Origin: Alphaproteobacteria bacterium
GTDB taxonomy: Bacteria; Pseudomonadota; Alphaproteobacteria; Rhodobacterales; Rhodobacteraceae
Reading direction: 5' to 3'
Assembly: GCA_009908505.1 (NCBI GenBank)
Contig: JAAAPD010000003.1
Span: forward strand, 145,282 to 209,281
Length of the DNA stretch: 64,000 nt
Below are positions 1-11,911 of the stretch, piece by piece (position 1 is the stretch's first letter; the number at the start of each line of letters is the position of its first letter). The notes under the pieces are model-generated. The model was not told the DNA's origin and made no database searches. It saw nothing but the letters and a program-made list of their open reading frames with translations. Position numbers and translations under genes: made by a program.

Positions 1-1
1 C

Positions 2-1594
<1,593 letters not shown>

Positions 1595-1705
1595 GGCGGC
1601 CTCCAACGGTTGACGTAACGGAATCATCTTCGGCGCTGGACGTTACGCGCACAAGTCAGATTACCCTGACCTGATCCATCGCTTTCGGGGAACCGTATCG
1701 CCAGC

Positions 1706-2419
1706 ATGAAACATGCGCTCGCCCTGCTCACGACAATCTTTACGCTGACCTTCGTGCTGTCGCCCCTGGTCACCGATCCGTTTTCCGGGTTTCGGTCCGA
1801 CCAGTTGCCCAATCCGCAGGTTGATCCGCCGGTGCAGCCGGCCGGCTATGCCTTCGCCATCTGGGGGCTGATCTATGCCTGGCTGACCGTGTCCGCGGTC
1901 TTCGGCCTTTGTAAACGGCGCGAGGATGCCGGCTGGAACCGGATGCGCGGGCCGCTGCTGGTCAGCCTAGTGATCGGCACGCCCTGGCTTTGGATCGCGA
2001 ACCAGAGCCCGATATGGGCCACCGTCACGATTTTCGCCATGGCCGGCGCCGCGATCCTCGCCGCGCGTCGCAGCCCCGATCACGACCGTTGGCTGGCCCA
2101 TGCGCCGGTGGCGATCTACGCGGGCTGGCTGACGGCCGCCTCTTTCGTTTCGCTGGGCAGCACGGCGGCGGGCCATGGCCTTCTGACCGGCGCGATGGGC
2201 TGGGCCTATATCGGTATCGCCGGGGCCACGCTGAGCGCGGTGGCCGTTCTATTCAGCCTGCGCTGGCGGCTGGAATACACGCTGACGCTGGCCTGGGCCC
2301 TGACCGGGATCATCGTGGCAAATGGCAGCCAAACACTGACCATCAGCCTTGCCGCCATGCTGGCCATCGCGCTGGTCGCCGGGGTCAGCCTGCTGCGGTC
2401 CCGGGCGTCTTCGGTGTGA
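1706..2419 (+). CDS. Multi-TM membrane protein, TspO/MBR-like (tryptophan-rich sensory protein-like)
   Basis: Hydrophobic ORF with 'PAGYAFAIWGLIYAWL' and 'WIANQSPIWATV' motifs. Confidence 0.6.
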   Translation: MKHALALLTTIFTLTFVLSPLVTDPFSGFRSDQLPNPQVDPPVQPAGYAFAIWGLIYAWLTVSAVFGLCKRREDAGWNRMRGPLLVSLVIGTPWLWIANQSPIWATVTIFAMAGAAILAARRSPDHDRWLAHAPVAIYAGWLTAASFVSLGSTAAGHGLLTGAMGWAYIGIAGATLSAVAVLFSLRWRLEYTLTLAWALTGIIVANGSQTLTISLAAMLAIALVAGVSLLRSRASSV

Positions 2420-2446
2420 AAAGGCCGATAAACCGATCCCAAAGGC

Positions 2447-2495
2447 GGCGCCCCGGGCGGCATCGGTGCGCGTCCCCGCGCGCTATAGGGGCGCC
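2447..2495. terminator. Inverted repeat between convergent genes (GGCGCCCC ... GGGGCGCC, inner GCGCG-TCCC-CGCGC)
   Basis: Perfect 8-bp arms 2447-2454 / 2488-2495 plus inner 5-bp stem 2468-2472/2477-2481; abuts der stop at 2496. Confidence 0.5.
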
Positions 2496-3965
2496 CTAGC
2501 TGTCGGCGGGACCCTTGCCCAGATGCTTGCGCAGCCGCGACGGCGTCGATTTCTTGCGGTTCTTGTAGGGGTTCTTGTCCCCCTGGGACCGCATGGTCAA
2601 CCGGATCGGCGTGCCGGGCATGTCGAAATCCTCGCGCAGGCCATTGACCAGGTAGCGGGTATAGCTTTCGGACAGTTTCTCGGGGTTGGAACACATCACC
2701 ACGAAGCCCGGCGGCCGGGTCTTGACCTGGGTCATGTAGCGCAGCTTGATGCGCCGCCCGCCGGGGGCCGGGGGCGGGTGCGCCTCCACCATGCCGGTCA
2801 GCCAGCGGTTCAGCTGCGCCGTGCTGACGCGCCGGTTCCAGACCTCGTAGGCCCGCAGAACGGCATCGTGCAGCCGGTCCAGGCCGCGGCACGTCTTGGC
2901 CGAAACGGTGATCAGGGGGGCGCCCCGCAGTTGCGGCAAAAGCCGATCGAACGCCTCTTTCAGCCCCTTCAGCTTGGCCTGCTTGTCATCCTCGATATCC
3001 CACTTGTTGACGGCCACGACCACCGCGCGACCCTCGCGCTCGGCGAGGTCGACGATGCGCAGGTCCTGCTGTTCGAAGGGGATCTGCGCGTCCAGCAGCA
3101 CGATCACCACCTCGGCGAACCTGACCGCGCGCAGCCCATCGGAAACCGACAGTTTCTCGACCTTGTCCTGCACCTTGGCACGCTTGCGCATCCCGGCAGT
3201 GTCGAACAGGCGTACCGGCGTGCCGCCCCAATCCATGCGCAGGGAAATGGAATCCCGCGTGATCCCGGCCTCGGGGCCGGTCAACAGGCGGTCCTCGCCC
3301 AGGATCTTGTTGATCAGCGTGGATTTTCCCGCGTTCGGGCGCCCGACCACGGCGACCTGCAGGGGCTTTTCCGGGGTCGGCATGCGCAAGGTGTCGCTGT
3401 CCTCGGCTGCCGTGTCCTCATCCACCGCGACATCAGTGTCCGGCGCATCGCGGGCGGCGCGGTCGGCGAAGTCATCGGCCAACGGCTGCAGGATCGACAA
3501 TAGCTCGCCCAGCCCTTCCCCATGTTCGGCCGACAGGCGCAGCGGCTCGCCCAGCCCCAGCGCATAGGCCTCCAGCACCCCGGCATCGGCGGCGCGTCCC
3601 TCGCCCTTGTTGGCGCCCAGGATCACATGAGCATTCTTGCGGCGCAGGATATCGGCGAAAACCTCGTCGGTGGGGGTCACGCCCTGGCGCGCGTCGATCA
3701 GGAACAGGCAGATATCGGCCATTTCCACCGCGTGCTCGGTCAGCCGCCGCATCCGGCCCTGAAGGCTGTCATCGGTGGCATCTTCCAGCCCGGCCGTGTC
3801 GATCACCGTGAAGCGCAAATCGCCCAGCCGCGCCTCGCCCTCGCGCAGGTCGCGCGTCACGCCCGGCTGGTCGTCGACCAGCGCCAGGCGCTTGCCCACC
3901 AGGCGGTTGAACAGGGTGGATTTGCCCACGTTGGGGCGGCCCACGATGGCGAGAGTGAAACTCAT
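2496..3965 (-). CDS. der: Ribosome biogenesis GTPase Der (EngA)
   Basis: Tandem GTPase domains '[15 protein letters not shown]' and '[15 protein letters not shown]', C-terminal KH-like domain. Confidence 0.97.
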   Translation of the reverse strand: MSFTLAIVGRPNVGKSTLFNRLVGKRLALVDDQPGVTRDLREGEARLGDLRFTVIDTAGLEDATDDSLQGRMRRLTEHAVEMADICLFLIDARQGVTPTDEVFADILRRKNAHVILGANKGEGRAADAGVLEAYALGLGEPLRLSAEHGEGLGELLSILQPLADDFADRAARDAPDTDVAVDEDTAAEDSDTLRMPTPEKPLQVAVVGRPNAGKSTLINKILGEDRLLTGPEAGITRDSISLRMDWGGTPVRLFDTAGMRKRAKVQDKVEKLSVSDGLRAVRFAEVVIVLLDAQIPFEQQDLRIVDLAEREGRAVVVAVNKWDIEDDKQAKLKGLKEAFDRLLPQLRGAPLITVSAKTCRGLDRLHDAVLRAYEVWNRRVSTAQLNRWLTGMVEAHPPPAPGGRRIKLRYMTQVKTRPPGFVVMCSNPEKLSESYTRYLVNGLREDFDMPGTPIRLTMRSQGDKNPYKNRKKSTPSRLRKHLGKGPADS

Positions 3966-4012
3966 GGCAGTCGTCCTATCGGATCAGGGCTGCCCGATAC
4001 ACCCTTTGGCCG

Positions 4013-5332
4013 TCAACGGAAAGCCAGCAATTGCCCCCGCTTTGACAGGACAAAGAGCGTGCCGTTCGCCACGACCGGGTTCGAGGTGGCGCCGCCTGGA
4101 ATGTCCATCGTGCCGATCAGGCGGCCATCGACCGGGTCGAACTGGCGGACCAGCCCGTCGGACGAGGCGACGATCAATCGCCCGCCCGCCAGGATGGGGC
4201 CGTAATGCTCGTACCGGGTGCTTTGCCGGCGTTCGCGGGATTCCACGAAACCGGGCAGCTCGACGCGCCAGACCATGCTGCCATCGGTGGCATCCAGTCG
4301 CAGCAGCTCGCCCAGGTCATTGACCATGAAGACCGAACCGGCAACCGGCCAGACCGGCCCCACGGCGCCCTCGGTCACTGTCCAGATGCGGTCACCATCG
4401 GCCAGCCGCAGCGCCGCAAGACGGCCCGAGACATTGCCGACATAGACGCGGTCCGCGTCGATCACCGGATCGCCTGCCAGGTCCGAGATGGTCGAGGCGG
4501 CCTGCCCGGGCCGTTGCCCGGTGACGATCGAGGCCCAGCGCCGCAGCCCGCCCTGCGGGAAGGCGGCCAGGACCTCGCCCGTCGGGAAGGGAAAGATGGC
4601 AATGTCGGGGGTCACGGCAGCCCCGGCGCCGCCGGCGAAATTGGACGTGGGGGGCGTGCCCGACAGGGTCCAGCGCACGCGCCCGGTTTCCAGGTCCACG
4701 GCCCAGGCCCGGCTGTCGCGGGCCACGACATAGGCCAGGCCATCGCGGATCGTCGGCGCCGAGGTGCCCGGCGCATCCAGATCCTGCACCCAGAGCTCTG
4801 CACCGGTCGCTGCGTCCAGCGCCACCAGTTCGCCGAACCCCGTCGTGACCAGCACCGTGGTGCCGTCACTGGCCAGCCCGCCGCCCGACGCGTCGCGCAG
4901 ATTGTCCGAGGCCGGGGCCAGGCTGCGTGACCAGAGCGTTGCGCCGCCGGTCGAGGTCGCGACGACCTGGCTGCGGGAATCGAGTGTGAAGATGCGCCCG
5001 GCCGCCACGACAGGATCGGCCGTGATGCGGTGCCGCCGGCTGTCACCCTCTCCGATCTTGACGGAAAAGGCCGGGGCCAGCGTTCCGGGCAGCGCGGGAT
5101 GGGTGATCGCATGGTCGGGGCCGCCATTGCGATGGGTCCAGTCGGTGTTGGCGACCATCGCGGGCAGGGAAATTGGCCGCGCCTCGTTCGCCATGACCGC
5201 AACAGGCTGCGGATCGCCGTCCAGGTCGGCCCGGATGTCCAGGCGTTCGCCGGGCAGGATCACGTCGCGTTCGCCGCAGGCCGACAGGACTCCGAGGGCC
5301 AACAGCCCCGCCAGAAGTGATTTACCAGTCAC
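4013..5332 (-). CDS. bamB: PQQ-like beta-propeller lipoprotein, BamB-like
   Basis: Lipobox LSAC, repeated propeller blades ('GRIFTLDSRSQVVATSTGGATLWSRSL', 'VYVGNVSGRLAALRLADGDRIWTV'); next to der. Confidence 0.85.
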   Translation of the reverse strand: MTGKSLLAGLLALGVLSACGERDVILPGERLDIRADLDGDPQPVAVMANEARPISLPAMVANTDWTHRNGGPDHAITHPALPGTLAPAFSVKIGEGDSRRHRITADPVVAAGRIFTLDSRSQVVATSTGGATLWSRSLAPASDNLRDASGGGLASDGTTVLVTTGFGELVALDAATGAELWVQDLDAPGTSAPTIRDGLAYVVARDSRAWAVDLETGRVRWTLSGTPPTSNFAGGAGAAVTPDIAIFPFPTGEVLAAFPQGGLRRWASIVTGQRPGQAASTISDLAGDPVIDADRVYVGNVSGRLAALRLADGDRIWTVTEGAVGPVWPVAGSVFMVNDLGELLRLDATDGSMVWRVELPGFVESRERRQSTRYEHYGPILAGGRLIVASSDGLVRQFDPVDGRLIGTMDIPGGATSNPVVANGTLFVLSKRGQLLAFR

Positions 5333-5376
5333 GTTCGTCCCCCTGTCCCGGTTTCGCGGTCCGATCCTCGCACGGG

Positions 5377-6048
5377 TTACTGCCCGGCGGGCAGCGCCAG
5401 ATCACCGATCTCGCCCCCTAGCGCCACAATCATCTGCAGCGCCCGATCACGCAAGCCCCGCGTTGCCTCGGCATCCACGGCGATCGCGCCGAACTGGTCG
5501 ATGGCCGCCTGCCTGTTGCCCTGCTGTACCTCGATCAGCGCCAGTTGCTCCAGGGCCACCATACGGAACGGGGCCCCCGGCTGGGCCAGCCCGGACAGGA
5601 TCGCGCGGCGGCGATCGATGTCCTGGTCGCCGCCGTCGATCATCGCAGATTTCAGTGCGGCGAGATCGCGATAGACCGGCGGAACATCCGCGTTCTCTGC
5701 AACAGCGCCGAGCGCCTCCAGCGCGCCCTGCAGGTCGCCGGCCTCTTGCAGGTCGGCTGCGGCCAGAAGGTTTTTGAGGGCCCGGGCCGCGCCCTCGGTT
5801 TCCAAGGCCAGAAGCGACTCGGCGCGGGCCGTAGCGCTGTCCTGCTGGATCGCGGCCAGCATCGCGTCGCCGCGCGCCTGGGCATCGGCGCGGTTCTGGG
5901 CCTTGCGCCACTCGTTCCACGCGGTCCCGCCCACCAGCAAAAGCACGACCAGAACCGCGATCCAGCCATAGCGCCGCAGATACTGGAACAACTGGTCGCG
6001 GCGGACCTCTTCGCTCACTTCGTCGATGAAACTGTCGGTGTTGCTCAT
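5377..6048 (-). CDS. Tetratricopeptide/YfgM-like membrane-anchored protein
   Basis: 'MSNTDSFIDEVSEEVRRDQLFQYLRRYGWIAVLVVLLLVGGTAWNEWRKAQ' is the YfgM/UPF0070 N-terminal pattern; bamB-der neighbourhood. Confidence 0.8.
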   Translation of the reverse strand: MSNTDSFIDEVSEEVRRDQLFQYLRRYGWIAVLVVLLLVGGTAWNEWRKAQNRADAQARGDAMLAAIQQDSATARAESLLALETEGAARALKNLLAAADLQEAGDLQGALEALGAVAENADVPPVYRDLAALKSAMIDGGDQDIDRRRAILSGLAQPGAPFRMVALEQLALIEVQQGNRQAAIDQFGAIAVDAEATRGLRDRALQMIVALGGEIGDLALPAGQ

Positions 6049-6191
6049 GCAGGCCCCTATTGCCGCCGCGGACGCTGCGCCGCCGCGCTTTGGCCTCTCA
6101 TATCGCGAAGCTCGGCCAAGTGACAAGACCGCCACACGGCCCCGTCGTTTCGCACCCGCAGAAGAATGCTTGCGGCAGGGACAGGATTTTT

Positions 6192-6214
6192 CTAAACTGA
6201 ACTGATCGGTTTAG
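6192..6214. promoter_or_regulatory. Imperfect palindrome CTAAACTGAACTGATCGGTTTAG, candidate TetR/AcrR-type operator
   Basis: 9 of 11 symmetric positions match; located upstream of the RND efflux genes. Confidence 0.4.
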
Positions 6215-6301
6215 CACCTGACCGCGTAAAACAAGTAATTTGGAATTCACGGCCGGCCTGACTATTTGCAAGGGGTCCGGACACGAAGGAAAGACCCGAT
6301 C

Positions 6302-7639
6302 ATGCGTTTGATGCCGATCCTCACCGCCGTCCTGGTGTCCTTGGTGCTGTATTTCCTGATCTTCGAGCGCGAAACCGTGCTGGCCATCGCCCAGGTCAGC
6401 CCCGCCGAAGAAAGCGAAGAGGCCGTCGAAACCGGCCCGGCCCCGGTTAGCGTGGTGGTCGAAACCTCGACCGCGCAACCGGTGGACAGTGCCGTTGTTC
6501 TGCGCGGCCGGACCGAGGCGGCGCGCCAGGTCACCGTGGCCGCCGAAACGGCAGGGCAGGTGATTTCCGACCCGATCCGCAAGGGCGCCTTCGTCGAGGC
6601 CGGCGACGTGATGTGCGAACTCGACCCGGGCACCCGCGAGACCAGCCTGGAGGAAACCCGCGGCCGCCTGCGCGAAGCCCGCGCCCGCCTGCCCGAGGCC
6701 CGCGCCCGCATTCCCGAGGCCGAGGCCGCCCGTGCCGAGGCCGCCGCCCGCCTGGCCGAGGCCAATTCGCGCCTGCTCGAAGCCCGTGCCCGGCTACGTG
6801 AGGCCGAGATCAACCAGAATGCCGCGGCGCGGCTGTCCGAGGACGGCTTCGCCTCGGAAACCCGGCTGGCCAATGCCGACGCGACCCTGGCCTCGGCGCA
6901 GGCCGGTGTCACTTCGGCCGAGGCCGCGGTCGAGGGCGCCCAGGCCCGCATCCGCAGCGCCGAGGCCGGGATCGAAAGCGCCCAGGCCGGGGTGGAAGGC
7001 GCCCGCGCCGGTATCCAGTCGGCGCAGGCCGCCGTGGCCGCCGCCGAACGCGAACTGGACCGGCTGACCATCACCGCGCCTTTCTCGGGCCTGCTGGAAA
7101 GCGACACGGCCGAGCTGGGCACGCTGATGCAGCCCGGATCGCCCTGTGCCACGGTGATCCAGCTGGACCCGATCAAGCTTGTGGGGTTCGTCCCCGAGGC
7201 CGAAGTGGCCAAGGTCGAGGTCGGGGCCATGGCCGGCGCTCGGCTGACCGACGGCGAACAGGTCCGCGGCGAGGTGACCTTCCTGTCGCGCTCGGCCGAC
7301 GAGAACACCCGCACCTTCCGCGTCGAGATCGAGGTCGCCAATGCGGACCTCGCGATCCGCGACGGCCAGACCGCCGAGATCCTGATCGAAGCGGCGGGCC
7401 GGTCCGCCCACCTCCTGGCCGGATCGTCCCTGACGCTGAATGATGACGGCGATATCGGAATTCGAGCCGTGGATTCGGACAATACGGCCAGTTTCATGCC
7501 GGTGAGTGTCCTGCGCGATACCGTCGAGGGCATCTGGGTAACGGGCCTGCCCGAAACGGTGGATGTCATCGTCGTGGGCCAGGAATATGTCCGCGACGGC
7601 GTGCCCGTCGAACCCACCTACCGGGAGGCAAAGGGATGA
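6302..7639 (+). CDS. Efflux RND transporter periplasmic adaptor (membrane fusion protein)
   Basis: N-terminal TM, lipoyl/barrel halves, long alpha-hairpin, 'LDRLTITAPFSGLLESDTAELGTLMQPGSP' motif. Confidence 0.92.
   Translation: MRLMPILTAVLVSLVLYFLIFERETVLAIAQVSPAEESEEAVETGPAPVSVVVETSTAQPVDSAVVLRGRTEAARQVTVAAETAGQVISDPIRKGAFVEAGDVMCELDPGTRETSLEETRGRLREARARLPEARARIPEAEAARAEAAARLAEANSRLLEARARLREAEINQNAAARLSEDGFASETRLANADATLASAQAGVTSAEAAVEGAQARIRSAEAGIESAQAGVEGARAGIQSAQAAVAAAERELDRLTITAPFSGLLESDTAELGTLMQPGSPCATVIQLDPIKLVGFVPEAEVAKVEVGAMAGARLTDGEQVRGEVTFLSRSADENTRTFRVEIEVANADLAIRDGQTAEILIEAAGRSAHLLAGSSLTLNDDGDIGIRAVDSDNTASFMPVSVLRDTVEGIWVTGLPETVDVIVVGQEYVRDGVPVEPTYREAKG
6662..7048 (+). repeat. 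21-bp-period heptad repeats encoding a coiled-coil hairpin (7 + 7 heptads)
   Basis: GRLREAR/ARLPEAR/ARIPEAE/AARAEAA/ARLAEAN/SRLLEAR/ARLREAE (6662-6808) and AGVTSAE/AAVEGAQ/ARIRSAE/AGIESAQ/AGVEGAR/AGIQSAQ/AAVAAAE (6902-7048). Confidence 0.85.
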
Positions 7640-10600
7640 CCGGCATCGTCGACTGGGCCGCAAACCACGCCCGCATGATCATCGCCTTCATCATCCTCTC
7701 GCTTACTGCGGGGGGCGCGGCCTATGTCGGGCTGCCCAAGGAAGGTGAGCCGGATATCGAGATCCCGGCGCTCTTCGTTTCGGTCCCCTTTCCCGGCATT
7801 TCGGCAGAAGACTCCGAGACCCTTCTGGTCAAGCCCATGGAGGCCGAGCTTCAGGATATAGACGGCCTCGATACCATGTCGTCCACCGCCGCCGAAGGCT
7901 ATGCCGGGGTGGCGCTGGAATTCGAGTTCGGTTGGGACAAGTCGCGCACCATGGCCGATGTCCGCGATGCCATGAACAGCGCCGAGGGCCAGTTCCCCGC
8001 CGGCGCCGATCAGTATTCCATCAACGAGATCAACTTTTCCGAATTCCCGATCATCATCGTCAACCTGACCGGCGAGGTGCCCGAGCGCACGCTGATCGAG
8101 GTTGCCGAGGATCTGCAGGACGAGGTCGAGGGGATCGACGCCGTGCTCGAGGCGCAGCTGACCGGTCAGCGCGAAGAGATGCTCGAGGTCGTGATCGACC
8201 CGCTCAAGCTGGAAAGCTACGACGTCACCGCCAATGACCTGATCAATGTCGTCACGCAGAACAACCTTCTGGTCGCCGCCGGGGAAGTGACCAGCGAAAC
8301 CGGCGATTTCTCGGTCAAGATCCCGTCCTCGTTCGACGACGCCCGCGATGTCTACGACCTGCCGGTGCGCACCAATGGCGACCGCGTCGTCACGTTGGGC
8401 GACCTGGCCGAGATCAAACTGACCTTCGAGGACCGCGACAGCACAGCCCGTTTCAACGGCACGACAACGGTCGCTTTGCAGGTGGTCAAGCGCAAGGGGT
8501 TCAACCTGATAGACACCGCAGCGCAGGTGCGCGACACGGTCGATGCCGCCGTGGCCGAGTGGCCCGAGGATCTGCGCCAGGCCGTGGAGGTGGGCTTTTC
8601 CAATGACCAGAGTCGCGTCGTGGCCTCGATGGTCAGCCAGCTGGAAGGCTCGGTTCTGACGGCCATCGCGCTGGTGATGATCGTCGTGCTGGCCGCGCTC
8701 GGCATCCGGCCGGCGCTGCTGGTCGGCTTCGCCATCCCGACCTCGTTCCTCTTGTGTTTCGCGCTGTTCGCCGTGCTGGACGTGACGATTTCCAACATCG
8801 TGATGTTCGGCCTTATCCTGGCGGTTGGTATTCTGGTCGACGGGGCCATCGTGGTGGTCGAATATGCCGACAAGCGCATTTCCGAGGGCACAGGCCCCAT
8901 GCACGCCTATGTCGAGGCCGCCCGCCGCATGTTCTGGCCCATCGTCAGTTCCACCGCGACCACGCTCTGTGCCTTCCTTCCGATGCTGTTCTGGCCGGGT
9001 GTCGCGGGCGAATTCATGGGGCTCTTGCCGGTCACCATCATCTTCGTCCTGACCGCCTCTTTGATCGTGGCGCTGATCTACCTGCCGGTGATGGGCGGCG
9101 TGACCGGCCGCATGAGCCGGGTTTTCGGGCGCTGGTCGGACGCGCTGGCGGCACGCCTGCCATGGCTGGCCCGCGCCGCCCTCGTCGTGCCGGCGATCCT
9201 GATCGCCTATGCCGGCGCAATGCTGACGCTGAACCCGGGCTATTTCTCGGGTCAGGCGGTGCAGACCGACGGGCTGGTCGCCTCATTGCCCGGGATTGCG
9301 CTGTTCCTGGCCGGGTGTGTGGCCGTGGCGATCACGGTCGGGTCGGCCAAGATCACCCGTGCTCCCGAACGCATCCGGGCCGGATATCGGCGCAGCCCAT
9401 TCGGCCACGTCATCAACTTCATCGCCGGCAACCCTGTTATGCCGATCGTGTCGATCGCCGTGATCGGCTTCCTGGTGGTCTCGGTCTTCACCTATTTCGG
9501 AGCCAACAACAACGGCGTGGAATTCTTCGCCGAAAGCGAACCGGAACAGGCCATCGTCTACGTCCAGGCCCGCGGCAACCTGTCGATCGAGGAAAAGGAT
9601 GCCCTTGTCGCCCAGGCCGAGCAACTGGTGCTGGATCAACATGGTGTCGACACCGTTTTCGCCTTTGCCGGCGAGGGCGGGCTGAACCAGAACACTGCAG
9701 GGGCACAGGGCCCGCGCGACACGATCGGTCAGCTTCAACTGGAACTGATCCCCTGGGAAGACCGCGCCGCCTATGCCCGCGAGCACGACGTGACGTTCGA
9801 AGAGCTCGACGGCGATGTCGTCATGGCGAATATCCAGGCGGCGCTGGACACCATCCCCGGCATCCAGTCCGAAATCCTCAACCTGTCGCGCGGCCCGGCC
9901 AGCGCCAAGCCCGTGCATCTGCGCCTGACCGGCGATGATTGGAGCGCCCTGCGCGATGCCGCGGCCATCGTGCGGGACCGGTTCGACCAAACCATCGGCC
10001 TGACCCAGATCGAGGACAGCCGCCCCCTGCCCGGCATCGACTGGGAAATCGACGTGGATGTCGAAAAGGCCGGCCGCTACGGCGCCAACGTCGCCTCGGT
10101 CGGCGGCATGCTGCAACTGGTCACGCGCGGCATCCTGCTGGACACCTACACGCCGCAAGGCAGCGATGAAGAGATCGAAATCCGCGTCCGCCTGCCGCGC
10201 GAGGATCGGGTTCTGTCCACCCTCGACAGCCTCAAGGTGCGCACGAATTCGGGGCTGATCCCGCTGTCAAATTTCGTCACCCGGTCCCCGGTGCCGAAGC
10301 TGGCCCAGATCGACCGCGTCGACCAGGAACGCTATTTCGACGTCAAGGCCGGGGTCGAAGAGGGGCTGGTGAATTTCGTCACCGACGGGCCGGATGGCGG
10401 CACGACGACCCTGGGCACATTCCGCGAACTGACGGAACCTGCCGGCGCCGAGGCCAACCGAACCGTCGAAAGCACGGATGGTACGGTCTATGCGCTGATC
10501 GAGTTGAGCGCGGCCGACACCCTCGGCGCCGTTCAGGAGGCCATCAACGACGGCGGCGCCCGGCCCGAGGTTCTCAATGGCAATGAACGGATCGCCCTCC

Positions 10601-11415
10601 TGACCGACTGGCTGGAGACGGAAAACCCTCTGCCGGCCGACATCGGATGGAAGTGGACCGGCGATCAGCAGGACCAGGCCGAAAGCCAGGAATTCCTGCA
10701 GGTGGCATTTGCCGGGGCGCTGGGGCTGATGTTCATCATCCTGCTGGCCCAGTTCAACAGCTTCTACAACGCGACACTGGTCCTGCTCGCGGTGGTTTTG
10801 TCCACAACCGGGGTGCTGATCGGCATGCTGGTCATGGATCAGCCCTTCTCGATCATCATGACGGGTACGGGCATCGTGGCGCTGGCCGGGATCGTGGTGA
10901 ACAACAATATCGTGCTGATCGACACCTACCAGGAATACGAAAGATACATGCCGCGCGCCGAGGCGATCACCCGCACGGCCGAGGACCGGATTCGGCCGGT
11001 CCTGCTGACAACGACGACCACAATGGCCGGCCTGTCGCCAATGATGTTCGGAATCAGCCTCGACTTCTTCGGCGGCGGCTATTCCATCGACAGCCCCACC
11101 GCGCTGTGGTGGAAACAGCTGGCCACTGCCGTCGTCTTCGGCCTGGGCATCGCGACGATGCTGACGTTGGTCTTCACGCCTGCGATGCTGGCGCTCAGGG
11201 TCTGGGTCACCACCTATGCCCGCTGGGCGGCGCAAGGCTTGGCCAAGCTGGGATCGGGCCGGGGTAGCCGCATCGCCCGCGACTGGGCGCTGGAGCGCGA
11301 GGCGCGCCGGACCAAGGTGCCGGAAATCCAGTGGGATGATTTCGACGGCTTCACCGAACCGGAAGAAGACCCGGTCATCGCCCCCGCATCGCCCCCCCTG
11401 CGCGCCGCCGAGTAG
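7636..11415 (+). CDS. Efflux RND transporter permease subunit
   Basis: 1259 aa AcrB/HAE-like protein, 'GLILAVGILVDGAIVVVEYADKRI' and 'TGIVALAGIVVNNNIVLIDTY'; ATGA overlap with adaptor. Confidence 0.94.
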   Translation: MTGIVDWAANHARMIIAFIILSLTAGGAAYVGLPKEGEPDIEIPALFVSVPFPGISAEDSETLLVKPMEAELQDIDGLDTMSSTAAEGYAGVALEFEFGWDKSRTMADVRDAMNSAEGQFPAGADQYSINEINFSEFPIIIVNLTGEVPERTLIEVAEDLQDEVEGIDAVLEAQLTGQREEMLEVVIDPLKLESYDVTANDLINVVTQNNLLVAAGEVTSETGDFSVKIPSSFDDARDVYDLPVRTNGDRVVTLGDLAEIKLTFEDRDSTARFNGTTTVALQVVKRKGFNLIDTAAQVRDTVDAAVAEWPEDLRQAVEVGFSNDQSRVVASMVSQLEGSVLTAIALVMIVVLAALGIRPALLVGFAIPTSFLLCFALFAVLDVTISNIVMFGLILAVGILVDGAIVVVEYADKRISEGTGPMHAYVEAARRMFWPIVSSTATTLCAFLPMLFWPGVAGEFMGLLPVTIIFVLTASLIVALIYLPVMGGVTGRMSRVFGRWSDALAARLPWLARAALVVPAILIAYAGAMLTLNPGYFSGQAVQTDGLVASLPGIALFLAGCVAVAITVGSAKITRAPERIRAGYRRSPFGHVINFIAGNPVMPIVSIAVIGFLVVSVFTYFGANNNGVEFFAESEPEQAIVYVQARGNLSIEEKDALVAQAEQLVLDQHGVDTVFAFAGEGGLNQNTAGAQGPRDTIGQLQLELIPWEDRAAYAREHDVTFEELDGDVVMANIQAALDTIPGIQSEILNLSRGPASAKPVHLRLTGDDWSALRDAAAIVRDRFDQTIGLTQIEDSRPLPGIDWEIDVDVEKAGRYGANVASVGGMLQLVTRGILLDTYTPQGSDEEIEIRVRLPREDRVLSTLDSLKVRTNSGLIPLSNFVTRSPVPKLAQIDRVDQERYFDVKAGVEEGLVNFVTDGPDGGTTTLGTFRELTEPAGAEANRTVESTDGTVYALIELSAADTLGAVQEAINDGGARPEVLNGNERIALLTDWLETENPLPADIGWKWTGDQQDQAESQEFLQVAFAGALGLMFIILLAQFNSFYNATLVLLAVVLSTTGVLIGMLVMDQPFSIIMTGTGIVALAGIVVNNNIVLIDTYQEYERYMPRAEAITRTAEDRIRPVLLTTTTTMAGLSPMMFGISLDFFGGGYSIDSPTALWWKQLATAVVFGLGIATMLTLVFTPAMLALRVWVTTYARWAAQGLAKLGSGRGSRIARDWALEREARRTKVPEIQWDDFDGFTEPEEDPVIAPASPPLRAAE

Positions 11416-11605
11416 CCTTTCTGGTCCGGATCGCGGGTAAGGACTGCCCCGGCAATGGCCGCTGGGGGCGACGGTGCGGCATGCGAATGGCGGCCAAAAG
11501 CCCAAAACAGCCGAATGCTGCACGGCGCCCGAGCGCCTGCATTCCGCGGTGATATTCGTCGGTTTATACATTGTTAGATAGCTTTTTATCGATTAGTAGG
11601 ACTTC

Positions 11606-11911
11606 ATGACGGATCGACTCTCTCAATCAAAGGCGCTGGCGAATGAGCACCGGCTTGCGATTCTTGACTGGCTCAAGGACCCGCAAAAGCACTTCGGGCA
11701 TCAAGAAAGCGGCGATCCCGGCGAAATCGGGGTCTGTGTGACGTTGTTCGTGGAAAAGCTGGAGATGAGCCAGCCCACGGTGAGCAGGCATCTGGAGCTG
11801 CTGCAGCGCGCCGGGTTTCTGCGCGTTAGCCGCGTCGGGCGCTGGTCCTATTTTTCGCGCGATGAGGACGCCCTTGCGGGATATCGGAGATGGTTGAATG
11901 ATACCCTTTGA
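11606..11911 (+). CDS. ArsR-family winged-helix transcriptional regulator
   Basis: 'SKALANEHRLAILDWLKDP...VEKLEMSQPTVSRHLELLQRAGFLRVSRVGRWSYFSRDEDAL'. Confidence 0.9.
   Translation: MTDRLSQSKALANEHRLAILDWLKDPQKHFGHQESGDPGEIGVCVTLFVEKLEMSQPTVSRHLELLQRAGFLRVSRVGRWSYFSRDEDALAGYRRWLNDTL

Noticed and set aside
7618-8904. 428-aa minus-strand ORF opposite the RND permease
   Set aside because: Antisense frame without recognisable motifs.
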